Below are positions 54,876-63,216 of a DNA stretch of 64,000 nucleotides, in pieces. Positions within the stretch are counted from its first letter, which is position 1. Every line of letters starts with the position of its first letter. The translations under genes and the position numbers were made by a program. Origin of the DNA: Propionibacteriaceae bacterium (GTDB taxonomy: Bacteria > Actinomycetota > Actinomycetes > Propionibacteriales > Propionibacteriaceae). Under the pieces are notes generated by a model that was given only the letters and a program-made list of their open reading frames with translations, was not told the origin of the DNA and did not search any database. Where the stretch lies: NCBI GenBank assembly GCA_009782785.1, contig WRIJ01000004.1:62001-126000 (forward strand). The letters run 5' to 3'.

Positions 54876-55061
54876 ATGCGTACGACTGTCACTGTCGATG
54901 ATGCGTTGATGAGTGAAGCGCAACGATTGGCCCCAGCAGCGAAAACCTCAGAACTGTTCAGCATAGGATTGAAAGCGTTCATTCGGCAAGAGAAAGCGAA
55001 GCGTTTGGCTGCCTTGGGAGGATCCATTCCTGAATTTGTTACGCCTCTCAGGAACAGATGA
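54876..55061 (+). CDS. vapB: VapB-type antitoxin
   Basis: 61 aa. The N-terminus MRTTVTVDDALMSEAQRLA has the beta strand and first helix of a ribbon-helix-helix DNA-binding domain; the C-terminus (LAALGGSIPEFVTPLRNR) would wrap the toxin. ATG 54876 follows GAAGGGAGG. An earlier in-frame ATG at 54819 also has GAGAGGAG, but its extra residues are not family-like. Its stop overlaps the vapC start, so the pair is translationally coupled and should repress its own promoter. Confidence 0.9.
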   Translation: MRTTVTVDDALMSEAQRLAPAAKTSELFSIGLKAFIRQEKAKRLAALGGSIPEFVTPLRNR

Positions 55062-55432
55062 TGCGAGGTGTGCTCGTAGACACTTCTGTGTGGAGTGAGC
55101 ATTTCCGTCAGGAACAAGAATCCCTGGTTGATTTACTCACGCAGGGGCTTGTTGCCAGTCACGAGCTGGTCATTGAAGAATTGGCTTTGAGTATGTCGGC
55201 ACACCACCTCCTGGTGCTCCATGACATCGCTGGGTTAGAAACGCTGCCAGCAGCAACGATGGAAGAGTATCTTCGGTTTGTGGAGCGCTATGACATAGCT
55301 GGGGAAGGTATCGGATGCGTTGATACCCACCTTCTCATCTCCTGCAAGCTCGTAGGTGCAGGGCTATGGACATTCGACACCCATCTTGCCAGAGCAGCAG
55401 ACCGCTGCGGAATCGATGCGTATACTCCTTGA
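55058..55432 (+). CDS. vapC: VapC-type PIN-domain toxin
   Basis: 124-aa predicted ribonuclease toxin. PIN-domain acidic residues are all visible: Asp8 in LVDTSVW, Glu in VIEELAL, Asp in GCVDTHLL and Asp in TFDTHLARAA. VapC toxins typically cut tRNA or rRNA. ATGATG gives two possible starts; the first overlaps the antitoxin stop (ATGA). Confidence 0.92.
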   Translation: MMRGVLVDTSVWSEHFRQEQESLVDLLTQGLVASHELVIEELALSMSAHHLLVLHDIAGLETLPAATMEEYLRFVERYDIAGEGIGCVDTHLLISCKLVGAGLWTFDTHLARAADRCGIDAYTP

Positions 55433-55454
55433 GGTCGTGCCATGGCAGTTCTCG

Positions 55455-56768
55455 CTACACCGCTTCGCCTGATTCCACTCGGCTGACAACAAGAGCTTGG
55501 GTTCGCTGCGTGGTGGGAGTGAGGATAATCGTGGCGGAGTGAAGCCCGGAGAGCTTGAGTTTTCGGCGAAGTACGGCAGGGTCGATATCGAGTCCGCGTA
55601 CCTTAATCTCGAGGGTACCAATCTGATGGGTGCGTACCCACTCTTTAAGGTTTTTCTCGGTGTAGTCGAAGGTTTCGTGAACCTGGAAAGGTGTTGCGAA
55701 AGGAGTACGAACGAGTCGATCTCCACTGAGGTAAGCAATGCCTGCTGCGATCAGGTGAGAGTCGGTCATTCGGGCAACCTCAGCGATCCCTCCAGCCCGG
55801 ATAACTGCCGCATCAGGTTCATAGACGAACTCGCCGATCGCCCCAGGAGAGGGAAGTGTGCCGCCGCCAACGAAGAGACTAAACGCGCGGACAGTCATGC
55901 CGGGTAAGTCACTGGTGAGTACAACCACTTCACGTCGGCCATCCTCGTTAAAGCCCGACCAGAGTGTGGTTTCAACCAGCGTACCTCGATGGGAGACCCA
56001 GGTGACCTGAGAGTCCTGGGGTAGGAGGTGTCGAGGGAACCCGGGGGCAAGTTTGACGACGAGTCCACCCGGCACCTGGGGGAGTAGTGACTCGACGAAA
56101 GACCAGGACGGGCTGAGGTCATCTACATCCCAGGACCGTCCTCGGGCAGTACGTCGCGCCGGGTCAAGGAAGAGTGCGTGATGGTCCTCGGTGGGAATCC
56201 AGTCGGTAGACATGGTGAGGTCCGTTGTTCGTACCTCATAGGATGGAGCCACATCGTCACTGTGGGCACCCACACGTCCGTCACCCTGCGCGAGGTCGCA
56301 GGGTCCAGAATCCACACAGGCCATGGTGATGCTCGTGGTTCGGGTGTGATGTCGGAGATTTGCTTCAGCGAAAATGGCGAGGATGGGATCGCGTTCAAAC
56401 CCCACAACGTTCCCTCCAGCACTGAGAAAACCCAAAGAGTCGATGCCCACCCCACATCCGGCATCGGTAAGCGCACGCACCCCACAGTCAACCAGCCGCC
56501 CGGCCCTCCACTGCGCTACCTCCCACCGGGTTGCTTGCTCGAGAGAGTCACGGGTCAAGAAGAGCGACCCCGCCAGGTCCCCTAACTTACGTACCCCGCG
56601 TCGTCGACAAGCAACCAGATCAGCAACCGCTGATGCCTTCTCACTCGGCAGAGTGCGCCGAAGTGCCGTGGCAGCTTGCAGGGATGAAGGGTCATCGAAA
56701 CTCTCAGCGAGCTCTATGGCATCGTGAGCATCATCCGATACTAGCCACGCGGCCACCTCAACATCCAT
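55455..56768 (-). CDS. Class I SAM methyltransferase with THUMP-like domain
   Basis: About 437 aa. An N-terminal helical part (ALRRTLPSEKASAVADLVACRRRGVRKL) leads to a Rossmann SAM-binding core (LTDAGCGVGIDSLGF) with VGFERDPILAIFAEAN, and the catalytic-like motif FLDPARRTARG. The C-terminus resembles THUMP-like RNA-binding domains (GTLEIKVRGLDIDPAVLRRK). The substrate is unknown; structured RNA is likely. A palindromic repeat copy is translated between core strands (DSGPCDLAQGDGRVGAH). ATG 56768 was chosen; 19 more codons are open upstream. Confidence 0.88.
   Translation of the reverse strand: MDVEVAAWLVSDDAHDAIELAESFDDPSSLQAATALRRTLPSEKASAVADLVACRRRGVRKLGDLAGSLFLTRDSLEQATRWEVAQWRAGRLVDCGVRALTDAGCGVGIDSLGFLSAGGNVVGFERDPILAIFAEANLRHHTRTTSITMACVDSGPCDLAQGDGRVGAHSDDVAPSYEVRTTDLTMSTDWIPTEDHHALFLDPARRTARGRSWDVDDLSPSWSFVESLLPQVPGGLVVKLAPGFPRHLLPQDSQVTWVSHRGTLVETTLWSGFNEDGRREVVVLTSDLPGMTVRAFSLFVGGGTLPSPGAIGEFVYEPDAAVIRAGGIAEVARMTDSHLIAAGIAYLSGDRLVRTPFATPFQVHETFDYTEKNLKEWVRTHQIGTLEIKVRGLDIDPAVLRRKLKLSGLHSATIILTPTTQRTQALVVSRVESGEAV
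56280..56306. repeat. Palindromic repeat copy inside the THUMP-like methyltransferase gene
   Basis: GTCACCCTGCG to CGCAGGGTCC with the CCCTGCG/CGCAGGG stem and a short loop. It is read on the minus strand as GPCDLAQGD. The same peptide-like reading (GPCDFAQGD) arises from the repeat at 63660. Confidence 0.85.
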
Positions 56769-56849
56769 GGTCGATAGCCTAGCTTGCCCAAGGTGAGGTA
56801 CGTGGACACAACGACTCAGGACCATGGGTGAGCACAGTACGATGGACTC

Positions 56850-57314
56850 ATGACTGAGTTTGACTGGTTGGATGCCATCACTGCTGGTGACACTTTCGGC
56901 TCTGAGACCCCAATCGAGGTGACCTCAGAAGAGATCATCGAGTTCGCTCGTACCTATGATCCCCAACCGGGACACCTTGATGAAGCCACCGCACGAGAAA
57001 CAGCCTTCGAGGGATTGTCAGCCTCAGGATGGCTCACCGCAGCTCTCACCATGAAACTCTTGTGTGATGCTGGTTTCACTGACACGATCGGACTGGGGGT
57101 CACCCTCGAGTGGCCGACCGCCACACGACCAGGGGACATACTCCACCTCCAAGGACGGATCACTTCGAAACGGCGTTCACAGTCGCGCCCTGGTGTGGGA
57201 ATCTTGGGAATCGAGTACGAGACACTCAATCAGTTAGGTGAGGTGCGCCAGCGTACCCAAGCAACACTGCGAGCAACCGAGTCTTTCCACGCACGGCTTT
57301 CCCCGCCATCTTGA
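56850..57314 (+). CDS. MaoC-like acyl dehydratase
   Basis: 154-aa hot-dog-fold protein of the MaoC/R-hydratase group. The hydratase motif is present as YDPQPGHLDEATARETAFEGL, with the Asp/His pair of the catalytic site, followed by ASGWLTAALTMKL and LEWPTATRPGDILHLQGRI. It probably hydrates an enoyl-CoA or acts on a related thioester; the substrate is not evident and no fatty-acid gene is adjacent. It is divergent from the methyltransferase gene. Confidence 0.9.
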   Translation: MTEFDWLDAITAGDTFGSETPIEVTSEEIIEFARTYDPQPGHLDEATARETAFEGLSASGWLTAALTMKLLCDAGFTDTIGLGVTLEWPTATRPGDILHLQGRITSKRRSQSRPGVGILGIEYETLNQLGEVRQRTQATLRATESFHARLSPPS

Positions 57315-57358
57315 GTACGGAGAGCCCCCACGTCCTCTGTCCCTGAAATTCTTCTCGC

Positions 57359-57397
57359 GTACACAGTTAACGGTCATCACGACTGTTAACTGTGTAC
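57359..57397. promoter_or_regulatory. Perfect 13-bp inverted repeat (operator or terminator)
   Basis: GTACACAGTTAAC and GTTAACTGTGTAC around a 13-base spacer, 45 bases after the MaoC-like stop. A second, shorter inverted repeat AGAAATT/AATTTCT (57404-57430) follows. No T-run is seen, so an operator for the HicA-like pair or a recombination site is as likely as a terminator. The rest of the gap to 57620 shows nothing definite. Confidence 0.55.
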
Positions 57398-57629
57398 AGG
57401 AGTAGAAATTATCCACAGAAACTAATTTCTGTGACCCTTTCTTGATTGGATTGACCATTGTCTTGGTATGAGAGTTGATAGACAAGCCCGTGAAAGAGCC
57501 AGGTGCTTGCCATGATGCGAGGTGGTGTGCTCACCATCAGCCAGGCAAATTCTGTGAGGGTGAATGGTGATATAACGCAGGTTATTAGGCTTGGTGCTAT
57601 CTTGGCACTTCACACGAGGGGGTTGGATA

Positions 57630-57836
57630 ATGGATAAAGACACCAAGGAACTATTGAAAGAAGCTGAGAAGCAGGGATTTACCGTTATCATTAAGAAGAA
57701 GGGTCACCCGGTGATCTATCTAGATGGCGTACGCATTACTACTTTCAGTGGAAGCACTAGCGATTGGAGAGCGTTTCGCAACTCTCTGGCGCATTTGAAG
57801 AGAGCGGGTTTTCAGTGGCCTGCACGGAAAAGATAG
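57630..57836 (+). CDS. HicA-like toxin
   Basis: 68 aa with the dsRBD-like HicA pattern: helix MDKDTKELLKEAEKQGF, strand TVIIKKKGHPVIYLDG with the catalytic-position His after KKG, then TTFSGSTSDWRAFRNSLAHLKRAGFQW. This version, ending in Ala-Gly-Phe-x-Trp, is common in actinobacteria and their phages. It should be an mRNA interferase if active. ATG 57630 follows GAGGGGG. The partner gene begins 8 bases after its stop. Confidence 0.8.
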   Translation: MDKDTKELLKEAEKQGFTVIIKKKGHPVIYLDGVRITTFSGSTSDWRAFRNSLAHLKRAGFQWPARKR

Positions 57837-57844
57837 GAATCGAC

Positions 57845-58138
57845 ATGGAATACAATGCAACGGCAATCCTCGGATGCGACTTCCAGCAGATGACCGAAGA
57901 AGAAACAGACGCTCTTCTTGATCGGTACACAGGCAATTGTCCTGCCATCGGTAGTGGTATCACTGGTGCCACAGAGCTCGTTATTACTATTGATTCTGAC
58001 TCTTTGGACCGGGCAACTCAGAAAGCAAGATCAATGTTCATTGGACTTGAACTCGTGGGCATGGAAGTCATTGAAACAGTGGTATGGGATCTTCGTACTT
58101 CAATTTTGGAATCAAGCAAGGAACTATTGCTCGCATAA
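57845..58138 (+). CDS. Probable partner/antitoxin of the HicA-like protein
   Basis: 97 aa, acidic, no close family recognised. It has two beta-rich halves (MEYNATAILGCDFQ; ATELVITIDSDSLDRATQKA) around a Gly-rich turn (GSGITGATE). It does not show the usual HicB fold signature or a DNA-binding tail, but its position right after a HicA-like gene, with AGGAATCG as ribosome binding site, suggests it is the antitoxin. The last 25 residues may form an exposed helix. It could also be an unrelated small protein. Confidence 0.7.
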   Translation: MEYNATAILGCDFQQMTEEETDALLDRYTGNCPAIGSGITGATELVITIDSDSLDRATQKARSMFIGLELVGMEVIETVVWDLRTSILESSKELLLA

Positions 58139-58205
58139 CTTACCACCAGCTGCAGAATGACAATCATGGGTCACGACTGTCACAGATATCCGGTAAGGTG
58201 GGGGG

Positions 58206-59141
58206 ATGCTCGGATACTTGGGTCCTGAGGGGACCTTCACCCATGAAGCCTTAATCTCATTGAACCTCGACGACACCACGCAGGCGTACTCATCGGTTGG
58301 CGAGTGCCTGGACGCTGTGAGAGCAGGTCAGGTGAGCGCTGGTATGGTTCCGATCGAGAACTCGGTCGAAGGGGTTGTCACGGCTACCAGTGATTCGATC
58401 TCGAATGGTGACCCCCTCCAGATCAGAGCCGAGGTTCTCCTGCCTGTGGTCTTCGGGTTGTACGTACGCCCAGGTACCCAGCTAGCAGACGTACGCCACG
58501 TCATCACCCATCCTCATGCCGCTGCGCAAGTACGCCACTGGCTGGCCGAGAAACTCCCACAAGCGGAGATCACCGAGAAAGGCTCCACGGCCGCCGCAGC
58601 GCAGGAGGTCTCTCACAAGGATTCCTCGTACGACGCAGCGATCTGTTCAACGGGCGCTGGTGAACTCTATGGGCTCACCGCTGCCGCTTCTGGGATTGCG
58701 GACAACCCGAACGCTGTGACCCGCTTCATCCTCGTCTCGCGCCCTTTCACTCCTGAGGAACCTTGCGGCCACGATAAGACAAGTTTGGTGGTCTATCTCA
58801 ATGATGACCATCCTGGTGGGTTGATGGAGGTTCTTGACCAGTTCTCTCTGCGCGGGATCAACTTGTGCCGCATCGAGTCCCGGCCTGCCAAAGACAAGAT
58901 GGGCAACTACCATTTCTCTATTGATGCCGAGGGGCATGTGGCTGAGCGCCGCCTCCAGGAAGCCCTCATGGGTCTTCACCGTACCTGCCGCGATGTGGTT
59001 TTCTTGGGTTCGTATGCTCGCGCTGACCAGGTGGCCCAGAGCGTCAAAGAGTCAGTACGCGACGTGGACTTTGAGGAAGCCGACACGTGGATGTCTCGAA
59101 TCCTTCACCCCGGGTTCCGTGGGGTGAGTCCACAAGAGTAG
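58206..59141 (+). CDS. pheA: Prephenate dehydratase
   Basis: Makes phenylpyruvate from prephenate in Phe synthesis. 311 aa. Catalytic domain starts LGYLGPEGTFTHEAL, contains VPIENSVEGVVTAT and the NAVTRFILV (TRF) motif; the ACT regulatory domain follows with GINLCRIESRP (ESRP), which binds Phe for feedback inhibition. It is monofunctional, without the chorismate mutase domain of the E. coli enzyme. ATG 58206 follows AAGGTGGGGGG. Confidence 0.96.
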   Translation: MLGYLGPEGTFTHEALISLNLDDTTQAYSSVGECLDAVRAGQVSAGMVPIENSVEGVVTATSDSISNGDPLQIRAEVLLPVVFGLYVRPGTQLADVRHVITHPHAAAQVRHWLAEKLPQAEITEKGSTAAAAQEVSHKDSSYDAAICSTGAGELYGLTAAASGIADNPNAVTRFILVSRPFTPEEPCGHDKTSLVVYLNDDHPGGLMEVLDQFSLRGINLCRIESRPAKDKMGNYHFSIDAEGHVAERRLQEALMGLHRTCRDVVFLGSYARADQVAQSVKESVRDVDFEEADTWMSRILHPGFRGVSPQE

Positions 59142-59180
59142 AGTTGTGCACAGTGACCTCATCAGGAAAGGACACGATCA

Positions 59181-59741
59181 GTGAGGCTGTTGATCATGGG
59201 CCCTCCGGGGGCTGGTAAAGGAACCCAGGGTACGAAAGTTGCTGAAGAACTGGGGATCCCGGAAATCTCAACTGGTGCCGTCTTTCGTTGGAATATCGCC
59301 CACGAAACAAAGCTAGGTATCAAGGTCAAGAAGATCATTGACGCTGGCGATCTCGTACCCGACTGCATTGTTGAAGCTTTGGTCGAGGATCGTCTCGCAC
59401 AACCTGATTGTGCATCAGGGTTCCTTCTTGATGGGTTCCCGCGTACGATTCACCAAGCCCATGGGCTGGATACGATTATGGGTAATCTTCAGATCGCACT
59501 TGACGCAGTGATCAGCCTCATTGTGGATGCCGAGACCCTCGCGTACCGCATGAAGAAGAGGGCCACCATTGAGGGGCGTACGGACGACACTGAAGAAACG
59601 ATGCGCCACCGCATTGAGGTGTACACCCGCGAAACAGCGCCATTACTGGCGTACTATCGCGAGCGCGAGTTGCTGAAGGACGTGGACGGCATCGGTGATG
59701 TCGACACAGTCCACGATCGCATCATTGCCGCCTTAGCCTAA
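59181..59741 (+). CDS. adk: Adenylate kinase, short form
   Basis: 186 aa, with P-loop GPPGAGKGTQ, DGFPRT and RTDDTEETMRHRI motifs and the short LID typical of actinobacteria. The AMP-site motif STGDMLR reads STGAVFRWN, so the usual Asp is Ala; the Arg remains. The main adk of actinobacteria normally lies in the secY ribosomal operon, so this may be a second copy with altered substrate use. GTG start 39 bases after pheA; its TAA directly abuts the stop of the convergent small gene. Confidence 0.9.
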   Translation: MRLLIMGPPGAGKGTQGTKVAEELGIPEISTGAVFRWNIAHETKLGIKVKKIIDAGDLVPDCIVEALVEDRLAQPDCASGFLLDGFPRTIHQAHGLDTIMGNLQIALDAVISLIVDAETLAYRMKKRATIEGRTDDTEETMRHRIEVYTRETAPLLAYYRERELLKDVDGIGDVDTVHDRIIAALA

Positions 59742-59921
59742 CTAGCGGTTGAACATCCGCGAGAAGAAGCCCTCGGGTTTCGCAGCGGCGATCTCTTCCT
59801 CGGTGTGCTTGCCACCACACCACTGATCAGTGGGTACGGTCGCCTTCACACTAGCGATGTGCTGGCCGCAGCCAGCCCAGGTGGTTTTTCCGCACACATG
59901 GCAGGGAACTGGTCGACACAT
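59742..59921 (-). CDS. Small Cys-rich (zinc-ribbon-like) protein
   Basis: 59 aa with five Cys and four His: MCRPVPCHVCGKTTWAGCG, then QHIASVKATVPTDQWCGGKH, ending GFFSRMFNR. The CxxC spacing suggests a metal-binding knuckle. Family members of this form occur widely in actinobacteria without known function. It is preceded by GAAAGGAA and lies 22 bases downstream of the CoA-disulfide-reductase-like gene on the same strand, so it is probably co-transcribed. Its stop abuts that of adk. Confidence 0.82.
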   Translation of the reverse strand: MCRPVPCHVCGKTTWAGCGQHIASVKATVPTDQWCGGKHTEEEIAAAKPEGFFSRMFNR

Positions 59922-59943
59922 GAGGATTCCTTTCGATGGTGTC

Positions 59944-61626
59944 TTAAGTGGTCAGGGTAGAGGAAGCTTCCTGGCCCAACCACGATCTCAGCGTGAGCAT
60001 TCCACCTGAGAGGCTTTGAGAGTCGAATCCGTGGGCAACCAGGATTCGATGAGCGATGTATGAACGTACCCCCGACTGACACATGACAGCGATAGGACGT
60101 CCAGCAGCGAGCTGGCGTACCTCATCAAGGCGATCACGTAACTCAACATGGGGGATGTTCACCGCTTCGGGCAGATGTCCTGTCGCGAACTCTTTCGCAG
60201 TACGGCCGTCCAGGATGAACGCTGACGTCCGCGCCCACTCCAACTGCTCGGGTTGCCACAACTTCGTTTGGCCACTGAGAACATTGTCGGCCACGTACCC
60301 GATCATCGACACCGGGTCCTTGGCCGAACCGTAGGGTGGCGAATAACACAGATCAAGATCAATGAGACTGTCAGCTGTCAAACCCGCACGTATCGCCGTG
60401 GCGAGAATATCAATGCGCTTGTCGACACCCTGTTCGCCCACGCCTTGAGCCCCGAGGATGCGCCCAGTATCTGGGTCCATGTGAACGATGAGATGCATCT
60501 GCGTGGATCCTGGAAAATAACCAGCATGATTGGCCGGATGGGTGTGGATCGTGGTGTACGAGACCCCTGCTTCATCGAGAGCGGAACGATTCGCACCGGT
60601 CATGGCAGCTGTGAGTTTCCCTAGACGTACGATCGCTGTTCCGCCAGCAGACGGGATGACTCGTGGTGATACCTCCACGGGCAATCCGAGTCCGTCCGCC
60701 ACGAGACGACCAGCGCGATTAGCGGGCCCAGCGAGCTGGTTGGGCCGAGCCTTAGTCGTGATGGCGTCCTGGCTGAGGGTCGCGTCACCCACGGCATAGA
60801 TGTCGTCAAGGTTGGTCTTCCCGTGAGAATCCACCACGATGAACCCGCGTTCGCAGGTCACTCCCGCTTTCTCAAACAGGGCAGTGTCAGGGCTTGCACC
60901 AGCGGCCAGTACGACAATGTCAGCCGTGATGGACTGCCCGTCGCTGAGTTCAACCACGGCTCTCCCAGCAGCATCCTTGATCTTCGTAGCGCCCAATGAT
61001 TCGCGGACAGTCATCCCCATGGCGATCATCTCTTGGCTGACCAACCACGCTAATTCTTTCTCGAGCGGGGGAAGGACGTGCGCAGCGTACTCCACCACCG
61101 TGACCTCTAGGCCACGATGACAAAGAGCCTCAGCAGCCTCCAACCCGATAAATCCTGCCCCAAGTACGACAGCCGTACCACCCAATCCAGCGGCTCTTTC
61201 AAGGACTCGGGCGTCATCAACTGTGCGCAGGGTATGGACTGCCTCGTGGTCGAGCCCATCAATGGGTGGGCGTGACGCGACAGCACCCGGTGAGAGGATG
61301 AGTGTGTCGTAGGTGAGGGTTTCTTGGCCCCCCGCCCCAGACACATTCACGGTGCGTGCCGTGGGATCGAGCCCATCGACCTCCGTACCTACGCGTACAT
61401 CCAGATTCAGGGATGCTTTCAATGACGCCGGGGTTTGGAGGAGCAGTGACTGATCATCGGTGATCTCGCCGCTGACATAGTACGGCAATCCGCAGTTCGC
61501 GAAGGAGACGTAGTCCCCGCGTTCGAGCACGATGATGGATGCGGATTCGTCTAGTCTTCTCAGTCGAGCAGCGGCAGACATCCCGCCAGCCACCCCGCCC
61601 ACGACGACATATCGGTGTTGAGACAT
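59944..61626 (-). CDS. CoA-disulfide reductase-type flavoprotein with rhodanese domain
   Basis: 560 aa. N-terminal FAD/NAD(P)H disulfide-reductase fold: VVVGGVAGGMSAAARLRRLD, the redox Cys45 in FANCGLPYY, VLGAGFIGLEAAEAL for NADH, and YAVGDATL. The C-terminal rhodanese domain has catalytic Cys in VMCQSGVRSY near 515. Fusions of this type reduce CoA disulfide or persulfide and polysulfide, linking CoA thiols to sulfane sulfur. Divergent from an SQR-like gene, which supports a role in sulfide or persulfide handling. Confidence 0.93.
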   Translation of the reverse strand: MSQHRYVVVGGVAGGMSAAARLRRLDESASIIVLERGDYVSFANCGLPYYVSGEITDDQSLLLQTPASLKASLNLDVRVGTEVDGLDPTARTVNVSGAGGQETLTYDTLILSPGAVASRPPIDGLDHEAVHTLRTVDDARVLERAAGLGGTAVVLGAGFIGLEAAEALCHRGLEVTVVEYAAHVLPPLEKELAWLVSQEMIAMGMTVRESLGATKIKDAAGRAVVELSDGQSITADIVVLAAGASPDTALFEKAGVTCERGFIVVDSHGKTNLDDIYAVGDATLSQDAITTKARPNQLAGPANRAGRLVADGLGLPVEVSPRVIPSAGGTAIVRLGKLTAAMTGANRSALDEAGVSYTTIHTHPANHAGYFPGSTQMHLIVHMDPDTGRILGAQGVGEQGVDKRIDILATAIRAGLTADSLIDLDLCYSPPYGSAKDPVSMIGYVADNVLSGQTKLWQPEQLEWARTSAFILDGRTAKEFATGHLPEAVNIPHVELRDRLDEVRQLAAGRPIAVMCQSGVRSYIAHRILVAHGFDSQSLSGGMLTLRSWLGQEASSTLTT

Positions 61627-61748
61627 GGCGACTAGTATACCCCAGGGGGTATTCTGTGGCTAGCTTGTCCACCCAGCAAGTTTTTGGTTGTGTACGTGCG
61701 GTGGTGGGTGTACGTTTGCCTCATGACACTAGCGAAGCAGGTGAAGCC

Positions 61749-63206
61749 ATGGCGCGCGTACTAATCCTTGGCGCAGGGGTGGCAGGTCACACTGCTGCAC
61801 TGCATGCCAAAAGAATCCTCGGCAAAAAACACGAGGTGATTGTTGTCTCACCCAACTCACAATGGAACTGGATTCCTTCCAATATCTGGGTGGGTGTGGG
61901 CAAGATGAAACAAGAAAAAGTTCTCTTTCCTCTAGCTCCGCTCTATCAGCGAAAGAAGATCGAGTTCCACCAGGGGCTCGCCACAGAGATCCATCCCGAA
62001 GGGGACAAGAACCACGAATCTGCGTACGTCGTGATGGAGTCAACGAGGGAAGAAACTAAAGGCCAGAGGGAAGAGATCGAGTACGACTATCTCATCAATG
62101 CCACGGGCCCGAAACTCAACTTCGCTGCTACGGAAGGGTTAGGCCCGGACGGCGGGAACACTGTTTCGGTGTGTACGGCCTCCCATGCCCACGAAGCCAA
62201 CGAACACCTGGCGGCTGCTATTGAGCGCTGCAAGAACGGTGAGAAACTCCAGTTCGTTGTCGGAACAGGTCATGGTACGTGTACGTGTGAAGGTGCGGCT
62301 TTCGAATATACGTTCAACCTCGAACATGTTCTTCGAGAGAATGGCGTACGCGACAATGCGGAGCTGACGTACTTGACGAATGAGGCTGAACTCGGTGATT
62401 TCGGTGTGGGTGGAATGATTTTCGCTCAGCAGGGCTTCCAAACCACCTCGCAGTTGTGGACAGAGTCTCTCTACCGTGAGCGTGACGTGAAAGCGATCGT
62501 GGGTGCTCACTGCACCAAGATCGAACCTGGCGTCATTCACTATGAGCAACTCGATGGGTCAACTCACGAGCAGTCCTTCGACTTCGCCATGTTGCTGCCG
62601 CCGTTCAAGGGCGCAGACATGAAAGCGTACGACAAAAAAGGTAAAGAGATCACCGACCAGGTGTTCAACCCGGCCGGGTTCATGAAGGTGGACGCCAACT
62701 ATGGTGCGGGGGCCTATGAGAATTGGACGGCTGACGACTGGCCGAAGACCTACCAGTCCCCGGCGTACGACAATATTTTTGCCGCTGGCATCGCCTTCGC
62801 ACCACCCCATCAGATTTCGGTTCCTCGTACCTCCCCGAATGGTACGGTCATCACCCCGGCACCGCCGCGGACAGGGATGCCCTCAGGGATTATCGCCAAG
62901 ACGGTGGTGTTGACGATTGTGGATCGCATCAAGGGTAAAGACCATGCCCCCTATCAGTCACCCATGACCAAGATGGGTGCTGCTTGTATCGCTTCAGCAG
63001 GGATGGGGTTGTTCAAGGGTTCTGCTGCCTCGATGACCATGCATCCGGTGGTTCCTGACTGGCAGGAATATCCAGAGACGGGGCGCAACAAGAAAGGTAC
63101 CTCGGGTGAGATTGGGCTCGCGGGCCACTGGATGAAACACCTGCTGCACATCCTCTTCCTCCACAAAGCCAAGGCACGCATCCTGTGGTGGATGATCCCA
63201 GAATGA
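61749..63206 (+). CDS. SQR-like FAD-dependent pyridine nucleotide-disulfide oxidoreductase
   Basis: 485 aa. FAD motif VLILGAGVAGHTAALHAKRILG, ISPN-type second strand, and a Cys pair in HGTCTCEGAAFEYTFNLEHVL matching sulfide:quinone oxidoreductase and flavocytochrome c families. The C-terminal part (HWMKHLLHILFLHKAKARIL) is a membrane-associating helix. Sulfide oxidation to sulfane sulfur with quinone as acceptor is the best guess. ATG 61749 chosen; the open frame extends upstream into the divergent gene. The 56-aa gene follows at 63217. Confidence 0.9.
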   Translation: MARVLILGAGVAGHTAALHAKRILGKKHEVIVVSPNSQWNWIPSNIWVGVGKMKQEKVLFPLAPLYQRKKIEFHQGLATEIHPEGDKNHESAYVVMESTREETKGQREEIEYDYLINATGPKLNFAATEGLGPDGGNTVSVCTASHAHEANEHLAAAIERCKNGEKLQFVVGTGHGTCTCEGAAFEYTFNLEHVLRENGVRDNAELTYLTNEAELGDFGVGGMIFAQQGFQTTSQLWTESLYRERDVKAIVGAHCTKIEPGVIHYEQLDGSTHEQSFDFAMLLPPFKGADMKAYDKKGKEITDQVFNPAGFMKVDANYGAGAYENWTADDWPKTYQSPAYDNIFAAGIAFAPPHQISVPRTSPNGTVITPAPPRTGMPSGIIAKTVVLTIVDRIKGKDHAPYQSPMTKMGAACIASAGMGLFKGSAASMTMHPVVPDWQEYPETGRNKKGTSGEIGLAGHWMKHLLHILFLHKAKARILWWMIPE

Positions 63207-63216
63207 GAGTTGTATC

